NCBI GenBank assembly: GCA_016858145.1
Contig: JAEHOE010000057.1
Location: 62,001 to 126,000 of the forward strand
Origin: Edaphochlamys debaryana
Taxonomy: Eukaryota > Chlorophyta > Chlorophyceae > Chlamydomonadales
Direction: 5' to 3'
Length of the DNA stretch: 64,000 nt
Shown here: one piece after another, positions 31,735-41,505 of the stretch
Layout of the letters: each line of letters starts with the position of its first letter
Numbering within the stretch: the stretch's first letter is position 1
Notes under the pieces: generated by a model
What the model was told of the DNA's origin: nothing
The model's database searches: none
The model's input: only the letters and a program-made list of their open reading frames with translations
Position numbers and translations under genes: made by a program

Positions 31735-33632
31735 CGTCTCCCGACTCGAAATCAATTTGCGGTGCGCAAATCATCCTATAGCCCCCGCCGCCCGCTCTAG
31801 CCACTGGGGATTCACAGCCACGAGGGCTTGGCGGATGTCCCTGCCCAGAAACGGCGAGTGAGCAGGCGTAAAAATGGATGACCGCCCGCGCGCCCTGGCC
31901 GCCGCCCCTCAAGCGCCCCAAATCAATTTAGCCGCGCGTAGCTAAAAGCGTAGCAGCCCCCGCCGCCCGCTCTAGCCACTGGGGATTCACAGCCACGAGG
32001 GCTTGGCGGGCGTCCTTGCCCAAAAACGGCGAGTGTGCGGACAGGGCAATGAGTTGCCGCTCTGCCCCGTTCGACTCCCGACTTCAAAATCAAATTGTGT
32101 TGCGCAAATCATCCTATAGCCCCCGCCACCCGCTCTAGCCACTGGGGATTCACAGCCACGAGGGCTTGGCGGGCGTCCTTGCCCAAAAACGGCGAGTGTG
32201 CGGACAGGGCGATGAGTTGCCGCTCTGCCCCGTTCGACTCCCGACTTCAAAATCAAATTGTGTTGCGCAAATCATCCTATAGCCCCCGCCACCCGCTCTA
32301 GCCACTGGGGATTCACAGCCACGAGGGCTTGGCGGGCGTCCTTGCCCAAAAACGGCGAGTGTGCGGACAGGGCGATGAGTTGCCGCTCTGCCCCGTTCGA
32401 CTCCCGACTTCAAAATCAAATTGTGTTGCGCAAATCATCCTATAGCCCCCGCCACCCGCTCTAGCCACTGGGGATTCACAGCCACGAGGGCTTGGCGGGC
32501 GTCCTTGCCCAAAAACGGCGAGTGTGCGGACAGGGCGATGAGTTGCCGCTCTGCCCCGTTCGACTCCCGACTTCAAAATCAAATTGTGTTGCGCAAATCA
32601 TCCTATAGCCCCCGCCACCCGCTCTAGCCACTGGGGATTCACAGCCACGAGGGCTTGGCGGGCGTCCTTGCCCAAAAACGGCGAGTGTGCGGACAGGGCG
32701 ATGAGTTGCCGCTCTGCCCCGTTCGACTCCCGACTTCAAAATCAAATTGTGTTGCGCAAATCATCCTATAGCCCCCGCCGCCCCCTCTAGCCACTGGGGA
32801 TTCACAGCCACGAGGGCTTGGCGGATGTCCCTGCCCAGAAACGGCGAGTGAGCAGGCGTAAAAATGGATGACCGCCCGCGCGCCCTGGCAGCCGCCCCTC
32901 AACCGCCCCAAATCAATTTAGCCGCGCGTAGCTAAAAGCGTAGCAGCCCCCGCCGCCCGCTCTAGCCACTGGGGATTCACAGCCACGAGGGCTTGGCGGG
33001 CGTCCTTGCCCAAAAACGGCGAGTGTGCGGACAGGGCGATGAGTTGCCGCTCTGCCCCGTTCGACTCCCGACTTCAAAATCAAATTGTGTTGCGCAAATC
33101 ATCCTATAGCCCCCGCCACCCGCTCTAGCCACTGGGGATTCACAGCCACGAGGGCTTGGCGGGCGTCCTTGCCCAAAAACGGCGAGTGTGCGGACAGGGC
33201 AATGAGTTGCGCTCTGCCCCGTTCGACTCCCGACTTCAAAATCAAATTGTGTTGCGCAAATCATCCTATAGCCCCCGCCACCCGCTCTAGCCACTGGGGA
33301 TTCACAGCCACGAGGGCTTGGCGGGCGTCCTTGCCCAAAAACGGCGAGTGTGCGGACAGGGCGATGAGTTGCCGCTCTGCCCCGTTCGACTCCCGACTTC
33401 AAAATCAAATTGTGTTGCGCAAATCATCCTATAGCCCCCGCCACCCGCTCTAGCCACTGGGGATTCACAGCCACGAGGGCTTGGCGGGCGTCCTTGCCCA
33501 AAAACGGCGAGTGTGCGGACAGGGCGATGAGTTGCCGCTCTGCCCCGTTCGACTCCCGACTTCAAAATCAAATTGTGTTGCGCAAATCATCCTATAGCCC
33601 CCGCCACCCGCTCTAGCCACTGGGGATTCACA
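31735..33632 (-). repeat. Satellite, 163-bp monomer array, reverse orientation
   Basis: Same family as 18935-20045 but inverted. Type-A monomers of 163 bp (GTTCGACTCCCGACTTC, TTGTGTTGCGCAAATCATCC) run in blocks of about five (32.0-32.8 kb) and four (33.0-33.6 kb). Each block is preceded by a type-B monomer with TTAGCCGCGCGTAGCTAAA (about 31920 and 32920). Type-A units are nearly identical, a sign of recent homogenisation. Repeated 68- and 89-aa frames are artefacts of the 163-bp period. Confidence 0.95.
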
Positions 33633-33750
33633 GCACTGGTTGCAGCCTTTTCTCGCGGGCCTCCCTACACTCGACCAGATGAATTCTGAGACACCTCAGG
33701 AATCCACCCAGTTTCCCATAGAGCAGGTCTACCGCGCGGCTCTTCGCACC

Positions 33751-34025
33751 CTAAGCAACCGCGCTACCTGACTCCAACACCAGGGCCTGCTTCATGCGGC
33801 AAGACAGCAGCGGGTCGCTGCGAATGGCTGCTCGGATAGTTTCGAGATGATAGTGGCCTTGCTCTGTGCGACACGACGTGACGAATCGTATGCCTTGCGG
33901 ACAGGATTATACAACCAGCAGTGGACGCTGGAGTGCGACACTTGGAGGACCCGGGCGGTTTTACGCAACGAGCCAAGAAGCGAGTAGACATGCGACGCCA
34001 GGAGCCGCCTATCGGTTGAGTGCAT
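33751..34025 (-). pseudogene. Helix-turn-helix transposase fragment with frameshift
   Basis: From ATG 34025: HSTDRRLLASHVYSLLG, then GSLRKTARVLQVSHSSVHCW, a helix-turn-helix pattern seen at the N-terminus of Tc1/mariner- or IS630-like transposases. After SKATII the frame breaks; the next frame continues as TIRAAIRSDPLLSC and stops at 33751. The catalytic DDE part is absent. A decayed fragment; the family assignment is from pattern, not a search. Confidence 0.6.
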
Positions 34026-34831
34026 GTGCCGTCTAGAAAACGAATAGTCAATCCCTGACTACTTGAAGTGTCACACAATTCGCTGGACAGAGTGTAACTA
34101 CCCACGGGCCCACCCAGCTAGTCTTAGCCAACCCTCGCCACCCCCTGCGGCCCTCGAGCACCTGGGCGCGACACCTTGGCACGTGGGGGCAGTGCCAGTG
34201 GGTGCTGGTTGCAGCCTTTGCACGCGGGCCCGCCTAACTCACCCAAGCCAACCCTCGCCACCCCCTGCGGCCCTCGAGCGCCTGGGCGCGACACCTTGGC
34301 ATGCGGAGGCAGTGCAAATCGGCAAAGATTACATCCGTTGCACGCGGGGCCGCCGCCTCAACCCTCGCGCCTGCCCAACTCGCCGAAGCCTTTCACATGC
34401 AACCCACCACCCACTCTAAACACTGGAGGATTCACAGCCACGAGGGCTTGCCGGGTCTCCCGCCTGGGAATTATGAATGCATGGAAGTGCTGATGATGCG
34501 TAGCCGCTCTGAGCTATGAGATCACTGAGCTATGAGATCACCCTGCCCTGACCGGTCTCCCCCCCCCCCCCCTCATACCGCACGCCTGCCCAACCAGCCC
34601 AAACTTACAATGCGTCACGCAAATCAAACGTTAGACCCCGTCACCCGCTCTAGCTACTGTGGTTTCATGGCCACGAGGGCTTGCCGGGTCTCCCTGCCTG
34701 GACACAACGAATGCACGGAAGGGCCGATGCGTCGCTGATCTCCCACCGTCTCCGTCTCCCGACTCTATTCGTCACCTGCACAACCCGCCCCACTCTAATC
34801 ACTGGGTCTCCTGCCCGGGAACACCACTGAG
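34026..34831. repeat. Fragments of dispersed repeats
   Basis: At 34105-34400 are inverted copies of the 150-bp unit found in the duplications (CCCTGCGGCCCTCGAG, GGTTGCAGCC.TTGCACGCGG). At 34425-34470 and 34655-34700 are single diverged copies of the satellite word GCCACGAGGGCTTG. No gene seen. Confidence 0.7.
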
Positions 34832-36488
34832 CTACACTTGGGCCACGCCTGCCCTCTGTAGCGCTTGGATCATCATATTGTCTTGTAGCTTGATGGCCTT
34901 GGTGTAAGGGGTGCCGTCAGCCTGCCACGGGCAGCGGAGGGTGGGTTGTGAGACAGAGACATTTTGCAGGGATTCCTCAGAGAGACTTCAAAGCTACGTA
35001 GGGGGGGGGGGGTCTCACCGGCTTGGGGCAGCCCAGCTCCGCCAGCAGCTCCACCGCCGCCTCGCAGCCCGAGCGCGCCGCCGCCTTCCACGCCTCCTTG
35101 TCCATGTCGCAGCCGACGACGTCGTGCAGCCACCGCATGGCCTCAACGACCCCGCGCTTGGTGACGTCCGTGAAGGCCACCGTCGCCAGGTCGCGCCCAG
35201 GCCCCGCTCCCTGGCTCCTGGCCCACGCCATGACATCGAGACGGCCAGCGGCGGCCGCCGAGATGAAGAGCTTGTTCCATGCCGCGTCACGGCTGGCGGC
35301 CCACCCCGCGAGGCTCAACAGGCGCAGTACGCCCAGGTGCCCCGCAGCGGCCGCCAGGCTCGCGCTCATGTGGAGCCGGGGGTACGCGGGTAGGCTGCAG
35401 CCCTGCTCCAGGAGCCAGGTGAAGGCGGACGTGTTGCCCCTCTCGATGGCCTCCTTGAAGCCGCCGTAGTAGGGGATGACGCCCTGCTCCTTGAGCCAGA
35501 TGAGGCGATCGGCCCCTGATCTCGTAGTTGTGTGCTTGTAGTCCTTCTGCTGGGGTCTGCAGCCCTTGGAGACCAGCCAATCGGCCTTGGACCTCCACTC
35601 CTCCGTGCCGAAGACGCACTCGAACCACGTCTCCGGTCCACAGGGGTGTGTGTGGGGCAGGCTGATCCCGTGCGTGCCCAAGACCCCGAGGAGCCAGTCG
35701 GCGCTGTCGCGCCAGGCTTTGGCGTCCTGGTGGTTTCCTGACAGGACCACCTCAAGGGACCAGTGCGCGTCGCCCTCAGACAAGGGCCCGATGCCCCAGC
35801 ATGCCTCCCCGCAGAGCCGCTGCACGGTGGCCAGGCTCGCCGTGCCAAGGAGCCCGGGCAGCAGCTCCAGCCGGTAGCTGCGCCTCTCCTCCTCGTCTCC
35901 GGTCAAAAGAACCTCCAGCGTCTCCGTGAGTTCCACGTGGCCCGACTGCGCGGCTGCCCACACCGCGTCGGACATGGCGTCAGAGGACCGTAGCCCGGGG
36001 CTGGCTTCCAGGCACCATTCGCAGACCTGCCGCTTGCCTGCCGTGGCGGCGGCATGCAGCATGCACGCAACACTGGCGGACCGCTCCGCCAGCCAGCGGC
36101 AGCTCCTCAAGGCGCCTGCGCCAGCTGCCGCATCAGCGGCTCCGCCCACCCACTCTGACGCGTGGGCATCGTCTGCTGGGCTGCCGGCCGTAACCTCCAG
36201 GGCGACACTCAGGTTTCTCGTGTCATCGCTGGATGCCGTGAGGTTGACCAGCGCCTGTCTCTGCTCTCGCGTCATGCCTTTGCAGGCTCCGGGCGCACCC
36301 CATTGCTCCTCGAAGGCCCAGTGGGGCACGGGCTGGGACAGGTGCAGTACGGTGTTGCCTCTCAGCAGAGCCGCAGCGGCCTTGTCAACCCGGCGCAGGC
36401 AGGCCACATCGTTGGAGGGGAGATGCTGGGCCACCTTTTCGATGAGGTCTGGGATCCAGATGGCAGTAGAGGCTCGGTGCATGGCCAT
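34832..36488 (-). CDS. F-box-like/ankyrin-repeat protein, two exons, about 521 aa
   Basis: ATG 36488 begins MAMHRASTAIWIPDLIEKVA, then an F-box-like helix pair (NDVACLRRVDKAAAALLRG). Ankyrin-like 30-35-residue units follow (AAATAGKRQVCEWCLEASPG, AVWAAAQSGHVELTETLEV, SASLAAAAGHLGVLRLLS, AAARSGCEAAVELLAELGC). Exon 1 runs 36488-35019. Donor CCG|GTGAGA joins in phase to GTGGCAG|GCT at 34921, giving GCPKPADGTPYTKAI and a stop at 34832-34834. The N-terminal WIPDLIE and C-terminal GCP.PADG words match a large ankyrin family I know from Chlamydomonas-type algae. Such proteins usually mediate protein binding; an E3-ligase adaptor role is inferred only from the F-box-like start. Intact; no breaks seen. 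Confidence 0.88.
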
Positions 36489-36570
36489 AGTGGTGGATCG
36501 CGTGGTGCCGGGTCTCAGTTGGTATCTCGTGTGCTAGTGAGTGTCGTCAAGTAGTGTATGGGGCAGCACC

Positions 36571-36860
36571 GTAGTAGACTAGTAGACTAGTAGACTAGTA
36601 GACTAGTAGACTAGTAGACTAGTAGACTAGTAGACTAGTAGACTAGTAGACTAGTAGACTAGTAGACTAGTAGACTAGTAGACTAGTAGACTAGTAGACT
36701 AGTAGACTAGTAGACTAGTAGACTAGTAGACTAGTAGACTAGTAGACTAGTAGACTAGTAGACTAGTAGACTAGTAGACTAGTAGACTAGTAGACTAGTA
36801 GACTAGTAGACTAGTAGACTAGTAGACTAGTAGACTAGTAGACTAGTAGACTAGTAGACG
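36571..36860. repeat. (AGTAGACT)n octamer array
   Basis: About 36 nearly perfect copies, each making an ACTAGT palindrome at the unit joints. Located between the ankyrin gene and the first uninterrupted small gene. Followed by TCGTACAGGG-type repeats to about 36965. Confidence 0.97.
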
Positions 36861-36980
36861 TCGCGGACTAGTAGATTAGTCGTACAGGGTTGTACGGGGG
36901 TCGTAGGACGTCGCGGGGTCGACAGGGTCGTACAGCAGGGTCGTACAGCAGGGTCGTACGGGGTCTTAGATTTGTATACG

Positions 36981-37475
36981 ATGACTCAAATCAAAATCAA
37001 TCAAATCAACAAAAGAAAAAATGGTTCAAAACAAATGGGTCACTGGAGTGTAAACTCAACTGACGGCGACGGGACTCTGGACTTTGTGCATGCACTGCTT
37101 GGGCATGCGCAATCTGGCAAACAACGGGCAAGCCAAATTGCCGACTCCCCAACGCCTGTCCTCCGCCGTGCGGCAAAGTTGCTGGCCCACCCAACTGTTG
37201 CCGGCACCCAGCCAACTCTTCTGGACACCGCGGGGGCGGTGCTGATTTTCATGTCCAATGGGGAGGCCCCCGTACCGGTACTGGCGCTGCGTCTGGCGGA
37301 AGTGGCATTGGAGCGCGAGTTGCTGCCCGCGGTGCTGCGGAATTGGAAGCAAGGGCGCAGGTCAACGGTCCTGGCGGAGCTGCAAGTCATTCGCGCAGAG
37401 CTTGCCAGGAGGGGGCGAGAGGCCAGTGAGGTCGGATCAGGTATTGCAAATGCAGACCCTCGAGTGAGAGGATAG
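36981..37475 (+). CDS. Uninterrupted hypothetical protein, 164 aa or 146 aa
   Basis: ATG 36981 (MTQIKINQINKRKNGSK) or ATG 37035 (MGHWSVNSTDGDGTL). The 5' end is A-rich, unlike the surrounding DNA. The body is helical (LLDTAGAVLIFMSNGEAP, VLALRLAEVALEREL, AELARRGREASE). No intron signals. It is convergent with the next gene: the stops are about 50 bp apart, around repeated TATCTACACA words and an A-run. Family not recognised. Part of a cluster of small intronless genes. Confidence 0.65.
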   Translation: MTQIKINQINKRKNGSKQMGHWSVNSTDGDGTLDFVHALLGHAQSGKQRASQIADSPTPVLRRAAKLLAHPTVAGTQPTLLDTAGAVLIFMSNGEAPVPVLALRLAEVALERELLPAVLRNWKQGRRSTVLAELQVIRAELARRGREASEVGSGIANADPRVRG

Positions 37476-37527
37476 AGACCCCAAAAAAGTATTTCTATCT
37501 ACACATATCTACACATATCTACACAAT
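37476..37527. terminator. A/T-rich gap between convergent genes
   Basis: Contains CCAAAAAAG and three TATCTACACA repeats between two convergent stops. Likely holds both 3' ends, by position only. Confidence 0.3.
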
Positions 37528-38056
37528 TCAGCCGCGCGACAGATACGTGTCCAGGGTGACCATTGCCTCGTTGGCCAGCAGGTCCAGGACCGCCCGGAGG
37601 GATCTGGGCACAGACGCAGCGGCATAGAGCTTGTCGGGGTGTATGGACACCTTTGCGCAGAGGATCTTCTTGCGGAGGCCTCCCATCGCGGGCAGCCCAT
37701 TGAGAATCCTCAGGCCACCCACGCCGGGTTCCTGCTGCTCTGCGATGCAGAACCGGATCAGTAATGCAGCCCTCTCCTCCATGAAGGCCTGCGTGTCTCT
37801 GCTTTTCTTTCTCTCGGCCTCCAGCTCTAGCTTGAGGAGCTTAATCTCTTGGTCGCGCTCAACGTCATCCCGGTCATCCCTACTGCGCTTCAGGCCGGTG
37901 CGGCTCTTGCTTGCCTCGGTGCCCGTGTCGCTCTGGTCACGGGCCTTGACATCTGGCTGGCATGGGGTGAAGTAAGGCACACCTCTTGTCCATGCGGATC
38001 TGCAGAATGCCCTTGACGCGCGCCTCCAAGGTCTTGTAGTCAAAGATCTTGTCCAT
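37528..38056 (-). CDS. Coiled-coil protein with J-domain-like HPDKL motif, apparent frameshift
   Basis: ATG 38056 starts MDKIFDYKTLEARVKGILQ. At about 37985-37995 the coding signal shifts by one frame and continues VPYFTPCQPDVKARDQSD, LKRSRDDRDDVERDQ, a charged coiled coil (KLLKLELEAERKKSRDTQ) and RKKILCAKVSIHPDKL, ending LLANEAMVTLDTYLSRG at 37528. HPD is the signature that lets J-domains stimulate Hsp70. The context (helix before, NEA helix after) resembles auxilin-type J-domains, but only half a domain can be argued. The frame change may be a mutation, an assembly error or programmed; no intron fits. Intronless, in the small-gene cluster. Confidence 0.58.
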
Positions 38057-38217
38057 TGTGCTTGGTTGCGTGTGTTCTAGGTGCTTGGCGTCTAGTGCTG
38101 ATGTCTGGAAAGCATGCGCAGAGCGTTTCAACTTTTCCTAATCCATCTGACCCCTAAGGACTCGACCAAAAATTTAAATTTACTGAAACACATCAACCAA
38201 AACTCCTGCCGGATTTT

Positions 38218-39009
38218 TTACGAGATGGAGATGACCGCAAATAGTTCCTCGAGGGCCTCCTCATCAGTCAGGCCGTCCGTGAGCCACTCGTTGAGCACCT
38301 GCTCGGTCTTGGCTGCCGTGAGGGCCAGCTCGGTAGCGGTTGGCTTGGGGATGTGAGAGACAAGGGCGTTCATGTTTTGTTCAGCCCTCAGCTGTGCAAT
38401 CTGTGCCACAAGGGCGCTGTTCTTCTGCGCCTCTTCCTTGCACCTGGCCACCAGCACGCTGATCACTGCTTTTGCGTGGGCGCTCACGTGTGCGCACTGA
38501 GACTGCATTGCGTTCTTGAGCTCCTCAGTCTCCTGCAGGCGCAGCTGCAGCTCATTAATCAGCGCGCTGTTGCGTTCCTCCTTGGCACCGAGCTTCTCCA
38601 CCAGGCCCTCCAGCTTGATTCGGTCACTCTCTAGGCCGTGAATGTACGCGTCGATGGCTGCCTTCTCCTCCGGTTCCAGGACCATGGCCACCGGCTCATC
38701 GTGGGCGACCTCGGGGTCCGCCTGCCGTTCCTGGGGCACCTGCGGCTCCTGGGGCTCGGCGGCACCCTGGGGCACCTGGGGCTCGGCGGCACCCTGGGGC
38801 ACCTGGGGCTCGGCGGCACCCTGGGGCTCCTGGGGCTCGGCGGCATCCTGGGGCACCTGGCTCGTCTTCTTGCGGGGCGCCTTGGGCTCCGAGCTCGTCT
38901 TCTTGTGAGACGCCTTGGGCTCGTGGCTCGTCTTCTTGTTACATCCTCCAGCATTGACACCACCCCCTTCGGCAGCATTGCTATAATCACGATTGCGCGT
39001 ACTCACCAT
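38218..39009 (-). CDS. Coiled-coil protein with PQGAAEPQV repeats, 263 aa
   Basis: ATG 39009, stop 38218, no introns. A basic N-terminus with KKTS.EPKA repeats (residues 25-50) is followed by PQGAAEPQV/PQEPQG repeats (50-95) and a long heptad-rich helix (EEKAAIDAYIHGLESDRIK, NELQLRLQETEELKNAM). The C-terminus is acidic (GLTDEEALEELFAVISIS). It lies 96 bp after the next minus gene and could share a transcript with it. Function unknown; architecture suits a structural or scaffold protein. Confidence 0.68.
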   Translation of the reverse strand: MVSTRNRDYSNAAEGGGVNAGGCNKKTSHEPKASHKKTSSEPKAPRKKTSQVPQDAAEPQEPQGAAEPQVPQGAAEPQVPQGAAEPQEPQVPQERQADPEVAHDEPVAMVLEPEEKAAIDAYIHGLESDRIKLEGLVEKLGAKEERNSALINELQLRLQETEELKNAMQSQCAHVSAHAKAVISVLVARCKEEAQKNSALVAQIAQLRAEQNMNALVSHIPKPTATELALTAAKTEQVLNEWLTDGLTDEEALEELFAVISIS

Positions 39010-39105
39010 AGCTAATTGGCCAATGCAACTGGTATGGGGATTGCTTGACTGGATGGCCTGGTCATATCATATCATGCAATCAACTTTTCCGTACTACATT
39101 CCGGA

Positions 39106-39822
39106 CTACATCAATAGCATGATCTCAAAGACCGCTCGCTTCAAAGGCTTCCACTTCCGCATGAGCTTTAACAGGGGGTTTGAGGCAATCACAGTCTCCA
39201 TGGCCTTCTCATAGCGGGTGTGTGGGTCCAATGCGGGCTCAGAAGACCGCAGCCGGACCATTTCCTTGACCATCAGCGCCGTGACGTGCGGGGCCAGCCG
39301 TGTCAGCGTCATCTGCAGCATCATCGACTGACCCGCGGTGTTGTCCAGTGATGGGTCCTTGATGGGCGTGGGGCTCTTCTGGGGCTCTGGCGTCTCCTTG
39401 ACAAAGCCATCCATGACTATGCGCGCCTCCTGGGTTTCGAATCGACTCATCTTTGGCGTCCTGCCCACACGGACCCGGCGCTTGATCCGCATATTTCTGG
39501 GCGACCTGGTGGGCACTGCGGGTTGCGCCCGGGAGCCGGATCGGGACCTGGAGCCGGATTGGGACCTGGAGGTTGGTCGGGCCTGGAGCGTAGTGGGTCT
39601 AGAGGGGCTGGAGGTTGGGAACTTGGAACCCGGTGGCGACTTTGGTGCCAGGAACTTGATCCTGCTTGGTGTCTTCCTGCTTGGTGTCTTCCTGCTTGGT
39701 GTCTTCCTGCTTGGTGTCTTCCTGCTTGGCAATATCGAGAGCCTAGAGTTGAGAGTAGAGTTGGCCAGGCCACGGCAATGGCCGGGGATGTAGACTTGAT
39801 TTACCGCACAGGGATTCTGCAT
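39106..39822 (-). CDS. Basic hypothetical protein with RKTPS repeats, 239 aa
   Basis: First ATG at 39822 (MQNPCAVNQVYIPG); the open frame upstream only has GTG. Residues about 25-60 are PSRKT repeats; then Ser/Arg/Pro-rich sequence with SRSQSGSRSRSGSR. A folded C-terminal part follows (TRLAPHVTALMVKEMVRL, HTRYEKAMETVIASNPLL, WKPLKRAVFEI). The basic repeats suggest nucleic acid binding or phosphorylation. No introns. Divergent from the 39894 gene with only 71 bp between starts. Confidence 0.65.
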   Translation of the reverse strand: MQNPCAVNQVYIPGHCRGLANSTLNSRLSILPSRKTPSRKTPSRKTPSRKTPSRIKFLAPKSPPGSKFPTSSPSRPTTLQARPTSRSQSGSRSRSGSRAQPAVPTRSPRNMRIKRRVRVGRTPKMSRFETQEARIVMDGFVKETPEPQKSPTPIKDPSLDNTAGQSMMLQMTLTRLAPHVTALMVKEMVRLRSSEPALDPHTRYEKAMETVIASNPLLKLMRKWKPLKRAVFEIMLLM

Positions 39823-39893
39823 GATTTTACAATACCACACGACATGTTCTGAGCAGGTACATATAACAAATTTACCTATCTATATCACGAACC
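39823..39893. promoter_or_regulatory. 71-bp A/T-rich divergent promoter region
   Basis: Separates two divergent ATGs. Contains ACATATAACAAATTTACC and CTATCTATATCACG, much more A/T-rich than the host DNA. Likely drives both genes; inferred from position and composition. Confidence 0.45.
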
Positions 39894-40127
39894 ATGGGCG
39901 TGCCATTTGTATACACGCAGAGTATGCATGCAGAGTACATATACATTGTTTTCAGTGACCACTACAGTTGCCTACCGCTCGGCGTGTACAGTACACTTGA
40001 ACCTGCAAAAGCACACGTAGATGAGTTGACTTCACGGGGCTCTCATGGATGTGCGTGCAGGTATCTACTAAACTCAAAGTCTCGGGGTGAAGCACTAGAC
40101 GTGGTATACGAGAACACGAACCTGTAG
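39894..40127 (+). CDS. Small uninterrupted protein, 77 aa
   Basis: ATG 39894: MGVPFVYTQSMHAEYIYIVF, then GVYSTLEPAKAHVDELTSRG and CRYLLNS, ending DVVYENTNL. The beta-strand/helix pattern (YIYIVF..GVYSTLEPAKAHV) resembles short proteins common in large DNA viruses of algae and protists, but this is a resemblance from memory only. Lower GC than the host-type genes. Strong candidate for a real gene despite its size. Confidence 0.62.
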   Translation: MGVPFVYTQSMHAEYIYIVFSDHYSCLPLGVYSTLEPAKAHVDELTSRGSHGCACRYLLNSKSRGEALDVVYENTNL

Positions 40128-40261
40128 TGTTGACTAGTAGAGTGTTGACTAGTAGAATGTAGTGACTCAATATAAGCTTGTGTGGTGTGATTCCAAGCCA
40201 GGTTCACGGTCTCGCCACCACTCACATTAGGTCTCTTTGTTTTAAAAGAAGTGTTAGACCA

Positions 40262-40768
40262 ATGGAGTCTGGTGACTGGGAAACGCACCCGTGTGGCGTG
40301 TTTGAGTTTGCTGACGATGGGCGTGACTCCCACGTGACCGCCTCGGAATACTTTGTCAGTGTGGGCCCATACTACTATGACACGGATGCACACGAAGACT
40401 ACTCAGAGTACCCCCCTTCACTGTGGGCGGCGGCGCACAGGCTCCGGGGGACCGCGGTGGTCTATGAAAGGTGTCGCCTGTTGGGGCCCGTTGGGTCCAT
40501 TGATGAGCTGAGCAGGGGGGCGCTCGTCCGCATTGTGGCAGACATCACGGACTTCACCCTGGAGATTGAGCTGCACGAGGACATTGCGCAGCGCGTCTGG
40601 GATCCATCGACCCAGGGTGACTCGAACCCAAGCCCTACTAGACCCGAGCCGACATTCAAGGTCTACAAGATGCACCTGAGGGACGGTCGTGTCGAGGTGG
40701 ATGTTGACGTGGACGCAAAGACCGCGTTCGAGGACATGTTTTTGACTTGCATTGTCGATTCCCAGTGA
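40262..40768 (+). CDS. Uninterrupted hypothetical protein, 168 aa
   Basis: ATG 40262 (MESGDWETHPCGVFEFADD), stop 40768. Acidic with many Tyr and Asp (FVSVGPYYYDTDAHEDY), then a beta-rich part (GTAVVYERCRLLGPVGS, VRIVADITDFTLEIEL, DGRVEVDVDVDAKTAFEDM). Repeated TGTTGACTAGTAGA words lie 100-130 bp upstream. No introns, no signal peptide. Family unknown. Confidence 0.65.
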   Translation: MESGDWETHPCGVFEFADDGRDSHVTASEYFVSVGPYYYDTDAHEDYSEYPPSLWAAAHRLRGTAVVYERCRLLGPVGSIDELSRGALVRIVADITDFTLEIELHEDIAQRVWDPSTQGDSNPSPTRPEPTFKVYKMHLRDGRVEVDVDVDAKTAFEDMFLTCIVDSQ

Positions 40769-41024
40769 TTCCCGAGGTTGCGGATGCCTGGCAGGGGGGC
40801 TCCATCCCCAGACTCTGCATGCATGGCTCGGGGGGGTCGGGAATATCTGAGACCATGCAAATCATCTCAAAGATCCAGGGGCTGTGAGGGTGCTCCAACA
40901 AGGGCAGGTGGGAGGCCAGGCGACGAGATGAATCATCCTTCAAGGGAACAACGCTGAGGCTGTGGATGACCGTGGCTGTAAATGAATTTGAAATGAAAGG
41001 TCACGGTGAAATGAATTGAATTGA
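40769..41024. other. No supported gene
   Basis: Short spacer before the decamer array, with ATGAATTGAATTGAATC-like A/T-rich words at its end. Confidence 0.4.
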
Positions 41025-41316
41025 ATCATCTCAGGTCATCTCTCAGCTCATCTCAGGTCAGGTCATCTCAGGTCATCTCGAGTCATCTCATGCCATCTCA
41101 GGCCATCTCATGCCATCTCAGGCCATCTCGAGTCATCTCAGGTCATCTCTTGGCTCATCTCGAGTCATCTCAGGTCATCTCTCGGTTCATCTCAGGTCAT
41201 CTCAGCTCATCTCGAGTCATCTCAGCTCATCTCGAGTCATCTCAGCTCATCTCAGCTCATCTCAGGTCATCTCGAGTCATCTCAGGCCATCTCGGGTCAT
41301 CTCATGTCATCTTAGG
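41025..41316. repeat. (TCATCTCAGG)n decamer array
   Basis: About 29 units of TCATCTC plus a variable AGG/GAG/AGC triplet. Repeats the pattern of a tandem array next to the spliced gene at 41.5 kb. Confidence 0.95.
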
Positions 41317-41505
41317 AGTCTTAGGACTCGATTGGAGCCTGTCGTACGGCGCCCATCCCACGGTACGGCAGTTCTACTTGCTACTTGTACTCGGCACTCC
41401 TATGCTACTCGGCACTCCTATGCTACTCGGCACTCCTATTCTACTCGCCACACGCACACAGTCCACAGTCCACACACTCTACTCGCGCTCATACAGTAGC
41501 TCGCG

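Noticed and set aside
31987..33616. Serial 68- and 89-aa open frames on both strands
   Set aside because: They recur every 163 bp because of the satellite; no start context or variation pattern of a gene family.
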